Assembly (NCBI GenBank): GCA_022482545.1
Contig: JAKVOZ010000012.1
Span: 1 to 64,000, forward strand
Reading direction: 5' to 3'
From: Bacteroidales bacterium
Lineage (GTDB): Bacteria > Bacteroidota > Bacteroidia > Bacteroidales > P3
Length of the DNA stretch: 64,000 nt
Of this stretch, positions 47,202-57,373 are shown in pieces. The notes beneath the pieces are model-generated. The model saw only the letters and a list, made by a program, of their open reading frames with translations. It did no database searches and was not told where the DNA came from. A program made the position numbers and the translations under genes. The number at the start of each line of letters is the position of its first letter. Within the stretch, counting starts at the first letter, position 1.

Positions 47202-49308
47202 CTTCTTTATTATCTTGATTGTCTATTGATTGATTATCTTGTTTCTCTTTATCTTCTTCTATTTTCTCTTTACTGTTGTCATTTATTTCATCTATCTTAT
47301 CTTCGTCCCAAGGCCTTTTACCATAAATCTTTTCAACATCTTCTCTAAATATTACTTCTCTCTCTACAAGTATTTTAGCAAGTTCATCAAGTTTTTCTCT
47401 ATTATTTACAAGTATTGTCTTTGCTGTTTGATATGCTTGCTCAATCATTGTTTTTACTTGCTTATCTATGGTTTCAGATGTTTTTTCGCTATAAGGTTTT
47501 TGTAAACTATACTCACTTTGTCCTGATGAATCATAATAAGAAAGATTACCTATCTCTTTATCTAAGCCATAATATGTTACCATTGCAAAGGCTTGTTTTG
47601 TTGCTCTTTCCAAATCGTTTAATGCTCCTGTTGAAACCTCTCCAAAAACAACTTCTTCACTTGCTCTTCCTCCAAGAAGTGAAATCATTTGGTCCATCAT
47701 CTGTCCTTTTGTTGTTATCTGTCTTTCTTCTGGAACATACCATGCTGCTCCAAGTGCTTGTCCTCTTGGCACGATAGTAACTTTCAACAATGGATTTGCA
47801 TACTCTAACAACCAACTAACTGATGCGTGTCCTGCTTCATGATATGCTATTATTTTCTTCTCTTTTGGTGATATTATCTTACTCTTCTTCTCCAAACCAC
47901 CTATTATTCTATCTACCGCATCAAGAAAATCTTGTTTGCCTATCATTTTCTTATTGTGCCTTGCTGCTATAAGTGCGGCCTCGTTACATATGTTCGCTAT
48001 ATCTGCCCCTGAAAAACCTGGCGTTTGTTTTGCAAGAAAATCAACATTTACCTCATCCTTATCAAACTTTAAGTCTTTCATATGTACTTTAAAGATTGCC
48101 TTTCTTTCTTTAACCTCAGGAAGTTCAACATATATCTGTCTATCAAAACGTCCTGCTCTAAGAAGAGCTTTATCAAGTATATCTGCACGGTTGGTCGCCG
48201 CAAGAATGATTACTCCTGCATTTGTTCCAAAACCATCCATCTCTGTTAATAATTGGTTCAATGTGTTTTCTCTTTCATCATTTCCTCCACTTGCCAAATT
48301 TTTTCCTCTCGCTCTTCCTATGGCATCTATTTCATCAATAAAAATAATACAAGGTGCTTTTTCTTTGGCTGTTGCAAACAAATCTCTTACTCTACTTGCT
48401 CCAACACCTACGAACATCTCTACAAAATCACTACCACTCAATGAAAAGAATGGTACTTTGGCTTCTCCTGCAACTGCTTTGGCAAGAAGTGTTTTACCTG
48501 TTCCCGGAGGTCCTACAAGAAGTGCTCCTTTTGGTATCTTACCTCCAAGTTTAGTATATTTATCTGGCGACTTCAAAAAATCAACAATCTCCATCACCTC
48601 AACTTTTGCCTCCTCTAATCCAGCAACATCGGCAAACGTTACATGATTATCTTTCTCTTTATCATACAACTTAGCTTTGCTTTTGCCTACATTGAATATT
48701 CCTCCACCTATTCCGCCTCCACTTCCTGCTCCTCTATTCATCATTCGGAAAAAGACTACCCACAACAAGATGATTACTATCGTTGAAACAATAAATCCCA
48801 TATTATCTCCCCAAAAACTCCTCTTGTTTTCTGTATTTACATTTATTCTATCCTTGGCTATAACAACTTGCTTACTTAGTTCATCTGTCATATTAACAGT
48901 ATCTTTCGCTATCCATTGATTTTCTACCGTCTTCAATTGGTCTCTAAAATCTTCATAAGTAACAAATTTGTATGTATAAGTTGCATTTATTTTATCTACT
49001 GATTGATTATTGTTTGAGAATAGTCCTTCGTTATGAAACAAATCACTATACATTGTATCTCTTTGTAAGGCTTGTGGCTTAATTGTTATTTCGGCATATT
49101 CCTTATTTACTATCTTTATTTTGGAATAATCTTTCTTCAACAACACTTTTTCTAACTTATCCCAAGATACTTCTTTATTTATACTACTCTTTGAATCCGA
49201 AGTAAGATAAATTGCTGTTATTGCAACAAAAAACAATATATAAATCCAATATAGATTGAACTTAAACTTGCCATTTGGTTTATTTATTTTAATTCCTTTA
49301 TTTGCCAT
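47191..49308 (-). CDS. ftsH: ATP-dependent zinc metalloprotease FtsH
   Basis: A 705-residue membrane-anchored AAA protease for membrane-protein quality control. Two transmembrane segments (residues about 15-35 and 165-190) flank a periplasmic domain. The AAA module has GPPGTGKTLLAKA, the pore motif FVGVGASRVRD, Walker B IIFIDEIDAIGRARG and arginine fingers LRAGRFDRQ. The zinc protease motif HEAGHAS follows at about residue 445. The last 45 residues are acidic and Asn/Glu/Lys-rich. It lies 9 bases after rsfS and overlaps the LUD gene by 11 bases. Confidence 0.97.
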   Translation of the reverse strand: MANKGIKINKPNGKFKFNLYWIYILFFVAITAIYLTSDSKSSINKEVSWDKLEKVLLKKDYSKIKIVNKEYAEITIKPQALQRDTMYSDLFHNEGLFSNNNQSVDKINATYTYKFVTYEDFRDQLKTVENQWIAKDTVNMTDELSKQVVIAKDRINVNTENKRSFWGDNMGFIVSTIVIILLWVVFFRMMNRGAGSGGGIGGGIFNVGKSKAKLYDKEKDNHVTFADVAGLEEAKVEVMEIVDFLKSPDKYTKLGGKIPKGALLVGPPGTGKTLLAKAVAGEAKVPFFSLSGSDFVEMFVGVGASRVRDLFATAKEKAPCIIFIDEIDAIGRARGKNLASGGNDERENTLNQLLTEMDGFGTNAGVIILAATNRADILDKALLRAGRFDRQIYVELPEVKERKAIFKVHMKDLKFDKDEVNVDFLAKQTPGFSGADIANICNEAALIAARHNKKMIGKQDFLDAVDRIIGGLEKKSKIISPKEKKIIAYHEAGHASVSWLLEYANPLLKVTIVPRGQALGAAWYVPEERQITTKGQMMDQMISLLGGRASEEVVFGEVSTGALNDLERATKQAFAMVTYYGLDKEIGNLSYYDSSGQSEYSLQKPYSEKTSETIDKQVKTMIEQAYQTAKTILVNNREKLDELAKILVEREVIFREDVEKIYGKRPWDEDKIDEINDNSKEKIEEDKEKQDNQSIDNQDNKEDEN

Positions 49309-49317
49309 CTTTTTTGT

Positions 49318-49689
49318 TTATTCTATGTTTTCTAAATGAGTTTGTTTAACATCTTTCCACATACTTTCTATGTTATAGAACTCTCTTGTATCTGCTAAAA
49401 ATATATGTATTATTACATCAAAATAATCCAACAAAACCCATTGACAATTTCTTAATCCTTCTCTTTCTTTTGGTTTTATTGATATTGCTTTTCTAACTTC
49501 TTCTTCTATATTATCGGCTAATGCTTCTGCATGTGAAGGGCTGTTGGCTGTACAAATAACATAATATTCAAACAATGAACCATCAACTCCATCAAAATCA
49601 ATTATTGTTACATCTTTTCCTTTTTTATCTTGTATTGCTTTAACTGCAATGCTTGATAATATTTCTGCTGCTTTTTTATCTTTTGTCAT
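49318..49689 (-). CDS. rsfS: Ribosome silencing factor RsfS
   Basis: A 123-residue RsfS/RsgI-type factor that binds the large ribosomal subunit at uL14 and blocks subunit joining in stationary phase. The family features are VTIIDFDGVDGSLFEYYVICTANSPSHAEALADNI, REGLRNCQWVLLDYFDVIIHIF and REFYNIESMW. It is the first gene of the rsfS-ftsH-LUD-cdsA-psd-rluA-type run, with a -7 element TATCTTTG at 49720-49727. Confidence 0.95.
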   Translation of the reverse strand: MTKDKKAAEILSSIAVKAIQDKKGKDVTIIDFDGVDGSLFEYYVICTANSPSHAEALADNIEEEVRKAISIKPKEREGLRNCQWVLLDYFDVIIHIFLADTREFYNIESMWKDVKQTHLENIE

Positions 49690-49719
49690 CTATTTTGTTT
49701 ATTCTCCTTAATAATCTTG

Positions 49720-49727
49720 CAAAGATA
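49720..49727 (-). promoter_or_regulatory. Promoter -7 element of the rsfS-ftsH operon
   Basis: The reverse strand reads TATCTTTG (TAnnTTTG consensus), about 30 bases before the rsfS ATG. Confidence 0.5.
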
Positions 49728-49796
49728 CAATATTCTTATCACTTTTTTTATGTTCTGCAAAAAAATATTTTCTTCTCTAATCTATCTTCATTCAAA

Positions 49797-49922
49797 TAGT
49801 TCTTTATTCTATTTTATTGTCTTTTGATTCTATTTTACTGGAATCAAAAACTATTTTATTAGAATAGCGATTCATTTGAATATAACAAAGAAATATTTTA
49901 TTAAAACGAAGAAATATTTTCC
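49797..49922. repeat. 21-bp-period modular repeat array, 6 units
   Basis: Exactly 6 x 21 bp with unit starts 49797, 49818, 49839, 49860, 49881 and 49902. Units 1-2 are in forward form (GTTCTTTATTCTA, GTCTTTTGATTCTA), units 3-6 in reverse-complement form (GAATCAAAAACTA, GAATAGCGATTC, AACAAAGAAATA, AACGAAGAAATA), so the array folds back on itself at TTTTGATTC / GAATCAAAA. It starts 15 bases after the stop of the barrel gene. Confidence 0.85.
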
Positions 49923-49937
49923 TTTATTATTTTTTCA

Positions 49938-51677
49938 TTAGAACGCAAACACGGCGCCTATGATTGCAACTATTCTTTGTGATGGGTAATCATAGTATTG
50001 ATAATATCTTTGATATGCAAGATTTTCTAAATCAACAAAAAACTTCCATTGTGTGTTATATTGATAACTTGCATTCAAATTAACATCAACCATTGCCTTA
50101 ATATCTTTTTGTAGTCCGCAATAAATGGCTTTACTTTTGCTTTTGAATGTTGGTGTAATTGAAACATCAAGCTTGTCTTGCCAAGAATATTTTGCTTGAA
50201 CTTTTGCTATAAGATTTGGAGTATACCATGGTTTGTCAATATCTGTTGTTGTAACTTTTTGATACGTTACATTAGTATTGATTTTAAAACTATTCTCAAA
50301 TGAATAATCTGCTTCAAAGGTTGCATAATAGCGTTTGGCATCAGAATAAACAACATTAGAAAGATTAAAAGCATTAGGTGCTGTTGTGGCAGTAAAAAAA
50401 TGATGATTCTTTTGACTTTCATACCCAGCCTCCAATGACACAAGCGCATTAGAAGCAATATTTAAGAACACCTTACCAAAAAGATTTTCATTCATCTCAT
50501 CTTGCAACAATGATGAAGGAGTGATGTATGGATTCTCTATCCTAATATCATTCATAGTTGGCAAGACTGCTGTTGATTTTAATCCACCATAAAGACTCAA
50601 CACTTGCGGAATAATCTCAAAACTTACTGTTGCCGTTGGAAGAATTTGGAACTTATTGTATCCGTTATGCTTTGGAACAATACCCATAGAAGCAAAGAAA
50701 TGAAACTTATTCATATCAAATATTAAATATGGAGAAAAGTTAAACAATGCTCTTGTATTTGTAAATTTCTTCCAATTAAGATTTGGATCAATGAATATGT
50801 TGGTATCATAAAATCTTAAATAACTAGCATCAAGTTTAGGAGAAAACTTACCAAAAGCCTCTCTATAATCAAACGTTAAACCAAGTATCTGGTCAGATGT
50901 TGAAAAAAGATGCAAAGATTTTGAAATGTCTATCATTGCTTTCAAATCCAACTCTTTGTTTCCTATCTTTGTTGATGTGTTATTGATAGAGAACATAGCA
51001 TTGTGTTGAAATGAATTATCTCTTTCAAGTGAAGTATATGCTACATCAAAACCGACATTATGATAAGTTACTCTATAATCTTTTTTATCTATTTTATAAA
51101 CATCATACAACTTGCTTCCATAATAGTAGTTTCTTGAAAAATTGTAATATGCTCTTGAAGTAAGACTATAATGATTAAATATCTTCTTTGCAAATAAGTT
51201 TAAGTCGTTGTTAGCATATGTAGAATGTCCATAATCTTTTATTCCGCCCCACAAAGATGAACGATGAGAAAAATCTATCCCATAAAGAAAGCTCTTATCT
51301 CTTGTTGAAGCATAAGAAACTTGCAATATTGGAGTAAGATATGTGCCAATACCTGCTTTAATATGAGTATTGTATAGTGTTGGAAGAGGCTCTCCCTTTA
51401 CCTTTGCTGGCTTTATGGTATCAAATTTCAACATTGTATGAAATCCTTTATCTAATCTATTGAATTGTAGTTGAATCTTTGAATAGTTTGTATCAAAAAT
51501 AGACGGATTTTGTGTTAATTTGATTGCATCTGTTACTATTGGGTTATAAGATAAATTAACAATAACATCTTCATTATAAAGACTTTTATTATCATTCTTA
51601 TTGTTTTGTGCGTGAGATTGAACAAAACATAATCCCAATGCACTTATTCCTATTATTATTGTCTTATATAGTTTCAT
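49938..51677 (-). CDS. Outer-membrane beta-barrel protein, receptor-like
   Basis: A 579-residue exported protein with a signal peptide (LGLCFVQSHAQ). The body is a series of alternating strands with aromatic girdle residues and periplasmic turns, and the C-terminus ends with a terminal-strand pattern closing on Phe (RIVAIIGAVFAF), as in TonB-dependent barrels. A short plug-like segment without the full plug domain precedes the barrel. I do not see a TonB box with certainty. It follows the 1039-residue TPR protein by only 6 bases, so the two are likely co-transcribed and may work together at the outer membrane. Family not named; substrate unknown. Confidence 0.78.
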   Translation of the reverse strand: MKLYKTIIIGISALGLCFVQSHAQNNKNDNKSLYNEDVIVNLSYNPIVTDAIKLTQNPSIFDTNYSKIQLQFNRLDKGFHTMLKFDTIKPAKVKGEPLPTLYNTHIKAGIGTYLTPILQVSYASTRDKSFLYGIDFSHRSSLWGGIKDYGHSTYANNDLNLFAKKIFNHYSLTSRAYYNFSRNYYYGSKLYDVYKIDKKDYRVTYHNVGFDVAYTSLERDNSFQHNAMFSINNTSTKIGNKELDLKAMIDISKSLHLFSTSDQILGLTFDYREAFGKFSPKLDASYLRFYDTNIFIDPNLNWKKFTNTRALFNFSPYLIFDMNKFHFFASMGIVPKHNGYNKFQILPTATVSFEIIPQVLSLYGGLKSTAVLPTMNDIRIENPYITPSSLLQDEMNENLFGKVFLNIASNALVSLEAGYESQKNHHFFTATTAPNAFNLSNVVYSDAKRYYATFEADYSFENSFKINTNVTYQKVTTTDIDKPWYTPNLIAKVQAKYSWQDKLDVSITPTFKSKSKAIYCGLQKDIKAMVDVNLNASYQYNTQWKFFVDLENLAYQRYYQYYDYPSQRIVAIIGAVFAF

Positions 51678-51683
51678 TGTCTT

Positions 51684-54600
51684 TTATTTTTTATCTTCTA
51701 TTATTACTTCATCAACTTGATTTGCTTGCTTTTGCTTTTCTTGTTCATTCATTTGTTTGGCTTTATTACTCTTATCGTTTAACGCATCAAGTTTTTGCTG
51801 AGCCAAATCCACAAGTTCTTTGCCATCATAGTTATCTATTATACTTTTTAGCGTTTGTTTGGCTTGAAAATCATTACCTCTACTAACAAATATATCTGCC
51901 CACAAGATATATGATTTTGCTAAGAAATATTCATTTGTTGGACTCTTACTATACTCTTTTATTATCTTCTCGCTCTTATCTAAAAGTTTTTTATTGTAAG
52001 CAATATTGGCAAGCATATAGTTGCTCTCACCTGAATACAAACCATTTGTTGATTTCTTTGTCTTATTAAAATATATTTCACTACTATCCAAAGAATCCAT
52101 ATCAAAGTATGATTTAGCGATTATATAATTAGCATTATCTTTCGTTTCTTCATTTATCTTATCTTCATTCAATACTCTATTTGAATAATCTATTGCTTTA
52201 TTATATTCTTTCGTTTTATAATAACCATTCATAAGTCCAACCTCTGCTATAAGTTTGTTTTGCTGACTCTCACTTATTGAATCTAATCGTGAATAAAGAG
52301 CAATTGTTTTTTGTATGTCTTTGTCTTGATAATATGATGCACTATTTATTATTGACTTCTCTGTATATATATTCTTTGGTTTAAAGGCCACCATCTCATA
52401 ATATTGTGCAGATTTTGCTGTATCATTATTTTCCATCAAACAACCTGCAAGATAATATGTTGCCTTAACGTTAAATATGCCTTGTGGAAACTTATCAAGA
52501 TATTTTTCAAAACCTTTACTTGCCAAATCATACTTACCATCCATATAATTATTTTCTGCCGTTTGATAAAGAATACTATCTTGCTCTGTCTTTGAGACTC
52601 TACCTTCTGGTATTGTCTTAACATAAGAGAAAAACTCATCAACATCATTCTTCTCCATATAAATATTTTTTATTGTTAATAACGCCGACTTACTTTCTGC
52701 TGTATTTGGATATGTCTTAACTAAATAATCCAAAGTTTTCAAAGCTTCTTCATTCTTTCCTGTCTTATACTGAATCATTCCTATTTTTCCATAACTCTGC
52801 CTTGTATATACACTATTTGGATATTTATTAACAAGTGATTTATATTCTTTTATAGCCTTATCATTATCCTCCATAGAAAGATAAGTATTAGCAAGAGCAT
52901 ATCTCATCGCTGCACTATATGAACTATTGTCATATTTACTTATTCCTTGTTGAAGTGTTGCTATTTTCTCTTTATCTTTATTTTCAAGTCCAAGAATAAT
53001 TGCTTTTTGATATAAAGCATAATCCGCATTTATCTTATCTTGTTTTTGAACATTTGTATATTGCTCTATCGCCTCATTATACTCTTTACTCATAAAATAG
53101 CAATCTCCTAATCTTGTTCTGCTATCTAATCGTGTGTTTTCATTTATATCTCTCTTGTTTTCTGCCACTCTCTTAAAATAGTTCTTTGCCAAAGCATATT
53201 TCTTTTGTTGAAACAAATTATATCCCATTGAATAGTCTGCCATATTACTGTATTCGCTATTTTGATAATCTGGAACTGAATAGAATGTATTTAAACACTC
53301 AACACTCTTTTCATATTTTTTCATTCTATAATAACTCTCTGCCTTCAAATAATATGCAGATGCTGTAAGATTATTGTCATATGGTTGCTTAACTGACTTA
53401 TCAAACAGATTTATTGCAGAAGAATATTTTTTTTCATTAAATACCTCTATTCCTCTATTTAAACATACTCTTTGATATACCTTATTCATATCTTCATTTC
53501 TGTTTTTCATCTTCTCTATCAATACCAAAGCATCTTTATAGTTTTTTGTCCTTGCATACAATTGTACTAAATAACCTTTTGCATCATCAATATTGTCTGC
53601 TTTTGGATACTTTTTTATGTATGTTTGAAAACCTTTTATTGCCTCATTGTATGGGGAAGGCTGATTAACACACAATTTACAATAAGAATACAAAGCGTCT
53701 TGTTGAATCTTCTTATCAAAACTCATTTCACTTGCTCCCTTAAAATATGATTGAGCTGCAATTGAATCTCCTACATGCAAATTACAAAAACCAAGATTAT
53801 ACATTGCATTCTGTGCTATCGTATCATTATCTATGGTTGCTTTCTTTAAGTAAGGTATTGCTTGACTATAATCTTCTTTTTTCATTAAACAATAACCAAG
53901 CAAATAATTATCTTCTTTTATTGACGCATCACTCTCTTTTATTGCTTTTTCAAGATATGGTATTGCCTCTTCATATTGTCCCATCTTATAGTATGCGTCT
54001 CCTATCATACGATTCAATTCTGTACTTCTTTTAGAGTTTATTGCATTATCACTAAGCGTTGGTGCTATCTCAATTATCTTAGGATAGTTTTCTTGAAAAT
54101 AATATATCTGACATATATAATAAGGTACTATCTTGCCAAACTTTTTATCATTTTTCAAATCCTCAAATTCTTTTAAAGCCAAACGATAACTACCCTCTGA
54201 ATAAAGTATATGCCCATAATAATACTTACTTGGTGGTGCATACTTACTATCTGTTTCTTTTACTCTTTCAAATGATGACTTGGCATTTTGATTATTGTTG
54301 CTCAAAAAATAACAATACCCTATCTTATAATAATACTCCATTCTTTCATTTTCACTAAGCGTTGTTTCATCAAGAGATTTGTAGGTATTCAAAGCCATAA
54401 GATAATCTGTTTGAAGCATATAATAGTTAGCCGTATAAAAATATGCTCTACTTATTTTGTTGCTTGAAGGAAACAATTTGATATATTCCTTAAACAGACA
54501 ATCAACATCTTTATTCATCAAATAGTAAGCACATAATGCCCTATTAAAATACAACTCACTTGCATCATACTCTTGATTTTCTACAAGATATTTGCCATTG

Positions 54601-54803
54601 GCTATGGTTATTTTGTTGTTTATCAACATTGAATACTCATCATAAGCAATCGCATAGTTCTTATCACTAAAGTTGTCGTTGGCTTGTTTTACCTCTTTGT
54701 TTAACCGCTCTATTGTATAGGTCTTTTGCCCATAAACATTCAAACATACAACCATCAACATTGAAATGATAATTGTTTTAATTCTCAATTTATTCTCTCT
54801 CAT
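51684..54803 (-). CDS. Giant exported TPR protein
   Basis: A 1039-residue exported protein with a signal peptide (VVCLNVYGQ) and about 20 or more tetratricopeptide repeats through residues 40-1000. Repeats such as YYKIGYCYFLSNNNQNAKSS, MIGDAYYKMGQYEEAIPYLE and TRLGDCYFMSKEYNEAIEQY are well kept. The last 30 residues are Gln/Lys/Asp-rich and may form a tail. It resembles Bacteroidota proteins with YbgF/CpoB-like repeats that sit at the periplasmic face of the outer membrane. The downstream barrel gene starts 6 bases later. No enzyme domain is seen. Probably a scaffold for outer-membrane complexes. Confidence 0.85.
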   Translation of the reverse strand: MRENKLRIKTIIISMLMVVCLNVYGQKTYTIERLNKEVKQANDNFSDKNYAIAYDEYSMLINNKITIANGKYLVENQEYDASELYFNRALCAYYLMNKDVDCLFKEYIKLFPSSNKISRAYFYTANYYMLQTDYLMALNTYKSLDETTLSENERMEYYYKIGYCYFLSNNNQNAKSSFERVKETDSKYAPPSKYYYGHILYSEGSYRLALKEFEDLKNDKKFGKIVPYYICQIYYFQENYPKIIEIAPTLSDNAINSKRSTELNRMIGDAYYKMGQYEEAIPYLEKAIKESDASIKEDNYLLGYCLMKKEDYSQAIPYLKKATIDNDTIAQNAMYNLGFCNLHVGDSIAAQSYFKGASEMSFDKKIQQDALYSYCKLCVNQPSPYNEAIKGFQTYIKKYPKADNIDDAKGYLVQLYARTKNYKDALVLIEKMKNRNEDMNKVYQRVCLNRGIEVFNEKKYSSAINLFDKSVKQPYDNNLTASAYYLKAESYYRMKKYEKSVECLNTFYSVPDYQNSEYSNMADYSMGYNLFQQKKYALAKNYFKRVAENKRDINENTRLDSRTRLGDCYFMSKEYNEAIEQYTNVQKQDKINADYALYQKAIILGLENKDKEKIATLQQGISKYDNSSYSAAMRYALANTYLSMEDNDKAIKEYKSLVNKYPNSVYTRQSYGKIGMIQYKTGKNEEALKTLDYLVKTYPNTAESKSALLTIKNIYMEKNDVDEFFSYVKTIPEGRVSKTEQDSILYQTAENNYMDGKYDLASKGFEKYLDKFPQGIFNVKATYYLAGCLMENNDTAKSAQYYEMVAFKPKNIYTEKSIINSASYYQDKDIQKTIALYSRLDSISESQQNKLIAEVGLMNGYYKTKEYNKAIDYSNRVLNEDKINEETKDNANYIIAKSYFDMDSLDSSEIYFNKTKKSTNGLYSGESNYMLANIAYNKKLLDKSEKIIKEYSKSPTNEYFLAKSYILWADIFVSRGNDFQAKQTLKSIIDNYDGKELVDLAQQKLDALNDKSNKAKQMNEQEKQKQANQVDEVIIEDKK

Positions 54804-54936
54804 ATTAACATATTTTTTTCAAAGTACTAAATTACTATAATTAAATAAGCAAGAAATTGTTTTTATAATATTTTTTCAACACTCATTTGTTTATTTCTCT
54901 TAATATTCATATTCCAACATTAGATATTTAATATCT

Positions 54937-55653
54937 TTAAATACCCTTAATGCTTCTTAGGTATAGTTCTATTGTGTTTTTTAGTCCATAGTAAATACTA
55001 TCACATATCAAAGCATGTCCAATAGACACCTCATCAACAAATGGTATTGTCTTAATGAAATATTCTAAGTTTTCCAAACTAAGGTCGTGTCCTGCATTTA
55101 ATCCAAGGCCACATTCTTTCGCCATATTGGAAGCAATGACAAACTTCTCTATTGCTTGCTCTCTATTTTTAATATAATCTCTTGCATAACTCTCTGTATA
55201 AAGTTCTACTCTATCTGCACCACATTCTTTTGCACCTTTTATCATATCCACATCTGCATCAACAAAAACAGACACACGGCATACTTTTTTCATACGAGAA
55301 ATAACCATAATAAGAAAATCTTTTTCTTCTATTGTATTCCACCCATGATTAGATGTAAGCTGATTAGGACTATCTGGGACAAGAGTAACCTGTGCCGGAC
55401 AAACATCTTCTACTATTTTCATAAGTCTTTCATCAGGATAACCTTCTATATTAAATTCTGTTGTCAATACTTTCTTTAAATCATATACATCTTGCTTTCT
55501 TATATGTCTTTCATCAGGACGAGGATGAACTGTTATTCCTTGTGCTCCAAAACGTTCACAATCCAAAGCTACTTTTATTAAATCTGGATTATTTCCTCCA
55601 CGAGCATTTCTTAACGTCGCTATCTTATTTATATTTACACTTAATCTTGTCAT
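54937..55653 (-). CDS. pdxJ: Pyridoxine 5'-phosphate synthase
   Basis: A 238-residue TIM-barrel enzyme that condenses 1-deoxyxylulose-5-phosphate with 3-amino-2-oxopropyl phosphate to form vitamin B6 phosphate. Signatures are [74 protein letters not shown] and [17 protein letters not shown]. Length is normal. It is divergent from cstA; a possible -7 element TATTTTTG is at 55678-55685 on the reverse strand. Confidence 0.97.
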   Translation of the reverse strand: MTRLSVNINKIATLRNARGGNNPDLIKVALDCERFGAQGITVHPRPDERHIRKQDVYDLKKVLTTEFNIEGYPDERLMKIVEDVCPAQVTLVPDSPNQLTSNHGWNTIEEKDFLIMVISRMKKVCRVSVFVDADVDMIKGAKECGADRVELYTESYARDYIKNREQAIEKFVIASNMAKECGLGLNAGHDLSLENLEYFIKTIPFVDEVSIGHALICDSIYYGLKNTIELYLRSIKGI

Positions 55654-55698
55654 TTGTTATATTTTTATTTTAAAATGCAAAAATAAGATAAAAAGTCG

Positions 55699-55706
55699 TA
55701 ATTTTG
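55699..55706 (+). promoter_or_regulatory. cstA promoter -7 element
   Basis: TAATTTTG matches TAnnTTTG and lies 37 bases before the cstA ATG. The pdxJ -7 element lies on the other strand only 14 bases away, so the 89-base gap is a compact divergent promoter. Confidence 0.5.
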
Positions 55707-55742
55707 CATCTCAAAGTATTTTAAATAAAAAATTTTAATCTT

Positions 55743-57203
55743 ATGATAAGTTTTACAATTGCATTAGTAGCACTTGTTGTTGGTTATCTTTTATATGGCA
55801 AGTATGTATCCAAAGTTTTTACCATAAATGAAGATAGACAAACACCAGCAATAAAAAATCCAGACGGTATAGACTATATTCCTATGCCTTGGTGGAAACT
55901 TTTTTTAATTCAATTTCTAAACATAGCAGGCTTAGGCCCTATCTTTGGAGCAGTAATGGGCGTTATGTATGGTCCTTCAGCTTTTTTGTGGATAGTTTTT
56001 GGAACTATCTTTGCAGGAGCAGTACATGATTTTATTAGTGGTATGATTTCTATTCGTCAAAACGGCGCATCACTAACAGAAATAGTTGGTTCTCAACTTG
56101 GAAAAGGAGTAAAGAATGTCCTTCTTGTATTTTCTATTCTTCTTCTTATTCTTGTTGGAGCTGTCTTTGTTTCTGGTCCTGCTGACCTTTTGCATGGGCT
56201 TATGTCAATGGTAAGCAAGACTTGGTGGATTGTTATTGTCTTTGCTTATTATATCTGTGCCACTCTTTTACCAATAGATAAGATAATAGGAAAGATTTAT
56301 CCTGTTTTTGGTTTTGTGCTTTTGTTTATGGCAGTAGGTATATTAGGTGCTATTTTTTGGAACAAAGCTCCTATACCTGAACTTTGGAATGGCTTAGGCG
56401 ATATGCACCATCAAGGTTTTCCTATCTTTCCTATGATGTTTGTCTCTATTGCTTGTGGTGCTATATCTGGCTTTCATGCTACTCAAAGTCCTCTTGTTGC
56501 TCGTTGCATAAAAAATGAGAAATATGGCAGAAGAGTATTTTATGGAGCAATGGTTGTTGAAGGTATTGTGGCTTTGATATGGGCAGCTGCTGCAAGTAGT
56601 TTTTATGGTGGAATAAATGAATTACAAACCTATGCTGACTCTTTACCAAAGACAGCCAACGTTGCTGCAAGAGTTGTTAATGATATATCACATGGTTGGC
56701 TTGGTACTTTTGGTGGCTTTATTGCTATTCTTGGTGTTATTGCAGCACCTATCACTTCTGGCGACACTGCTCTAAGATCTGCTCGTTTGATTGTTGCTGA
56801 CTTTACTAAACTTAATCAAAAACCAATAAAGAACCGTCTTATTATTTCACTTCCTATTTTTGCTGTAACATTTGTTTTATTACTTATTAACTTTGATATT
56901 CTTTGGCGTTATTTTGCTTGGAGTAATCAAACTCTTAGTGTATTTACTCTTTGGGCTTGCACAGTATATCTTTACAAACAAAAGAAAAACTATTTTATTA
57001 CTTTACTTCCAGCTATGTTTATGACAAGTGTTTCTGCTGCTTATTTATTATACTCTAAGGATTGTGCAATAAATATGAGCTATTGGGCTTCTATAATAAT
57101 TAGTATTGTTGTTTCTTTTGCTTTTCTTGGTATCTTCATTTATACTAACCATAAACGTGGCAAGGATTTTATTAACTCAGATGGTGATTTAATAAAAGAG
57201 TAA
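55743..57203 (+). CDS. cstA: CstA-family transporter (carbon starvation protein)
   Basis: A 486-residue polytopic transporter with about 13 transmembrane segments. The family motifs are NIAGLGPIFGAVMGVMYGP, FAGAVHDFISGMIS, VSIACGAISGFHATQSPL and ITSGDTALRSARL. CstA and BtsT import pyruvate or peptides during carbon shortage; this shorter type occurs widely in Bacteroidota. It lies alone, and a 21-bp repeat array starts directly at its stop codon. Confidence 0.93.
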   Translation: MISFTIALVALVVGYLLYGKYVSKVFTINEDRQTPAIKNPDGIDYIPMPWWKLFLIQFLNIAGLGPIFGAVMGVMYGPSAFLWIVFGTIFAGAVHDFISGMISIRQNGASLTEIVGSQLGKGVKNVLLVFSILLLILVGAVFVSGPADLLHGLMSMVSKTWWIVIVFAYYICATLLPIDKIIGKIYPVFGFVLLFMAVGILGAIFWNKAPIPELWNGLGDMHHQGFPIFPMMFVSIACGAISGFHATQSPLVARCIKNEKYGRRVFYGAMVVEGIVALIWAAAASSFYGGINELQTYADSLPKTANVAARVVNDISHGWLGTFGGFIAILGVIAAPITSGDTALRSARLIVADFTKLNQKPIKNRLIISLPIFAVTFVLLLINFDILWRYFAWSNQTLSVFTLWACTVYLYKQKKNYFITLLPAMFMTSVSAAYLLYSKDCAINMSYWASIIISIVVSFAFLGIFIYTNHKRGKDFINSDGDLIKE

Positions 57204-57263
57204 AATATAATAAAGATATAATAAATTATATTAAAGAAATATTTGAATATAATGAAGATATAA
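57201..57263. repeat. 21-bp-period modular repeat array, 3 units
   Basis: Units at 57201, 57222 and 57243, in reverse-complement form (AATAAAGATATAA, ATTAAAGAAATAT, AATGAAGATATAA). The first unit begins with the cstA stop codon. Confidence 0.65.
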
Positions 57264-57373
57264 AACAATAATTCTTTAATTCGTGAAATAGAATAAAAAA
57301 CTAATTTATTAATAACATTATTAACTCTATTGGTATTTAAAGTTTTTAATAATAACTGAAAAATTAAAATAAA

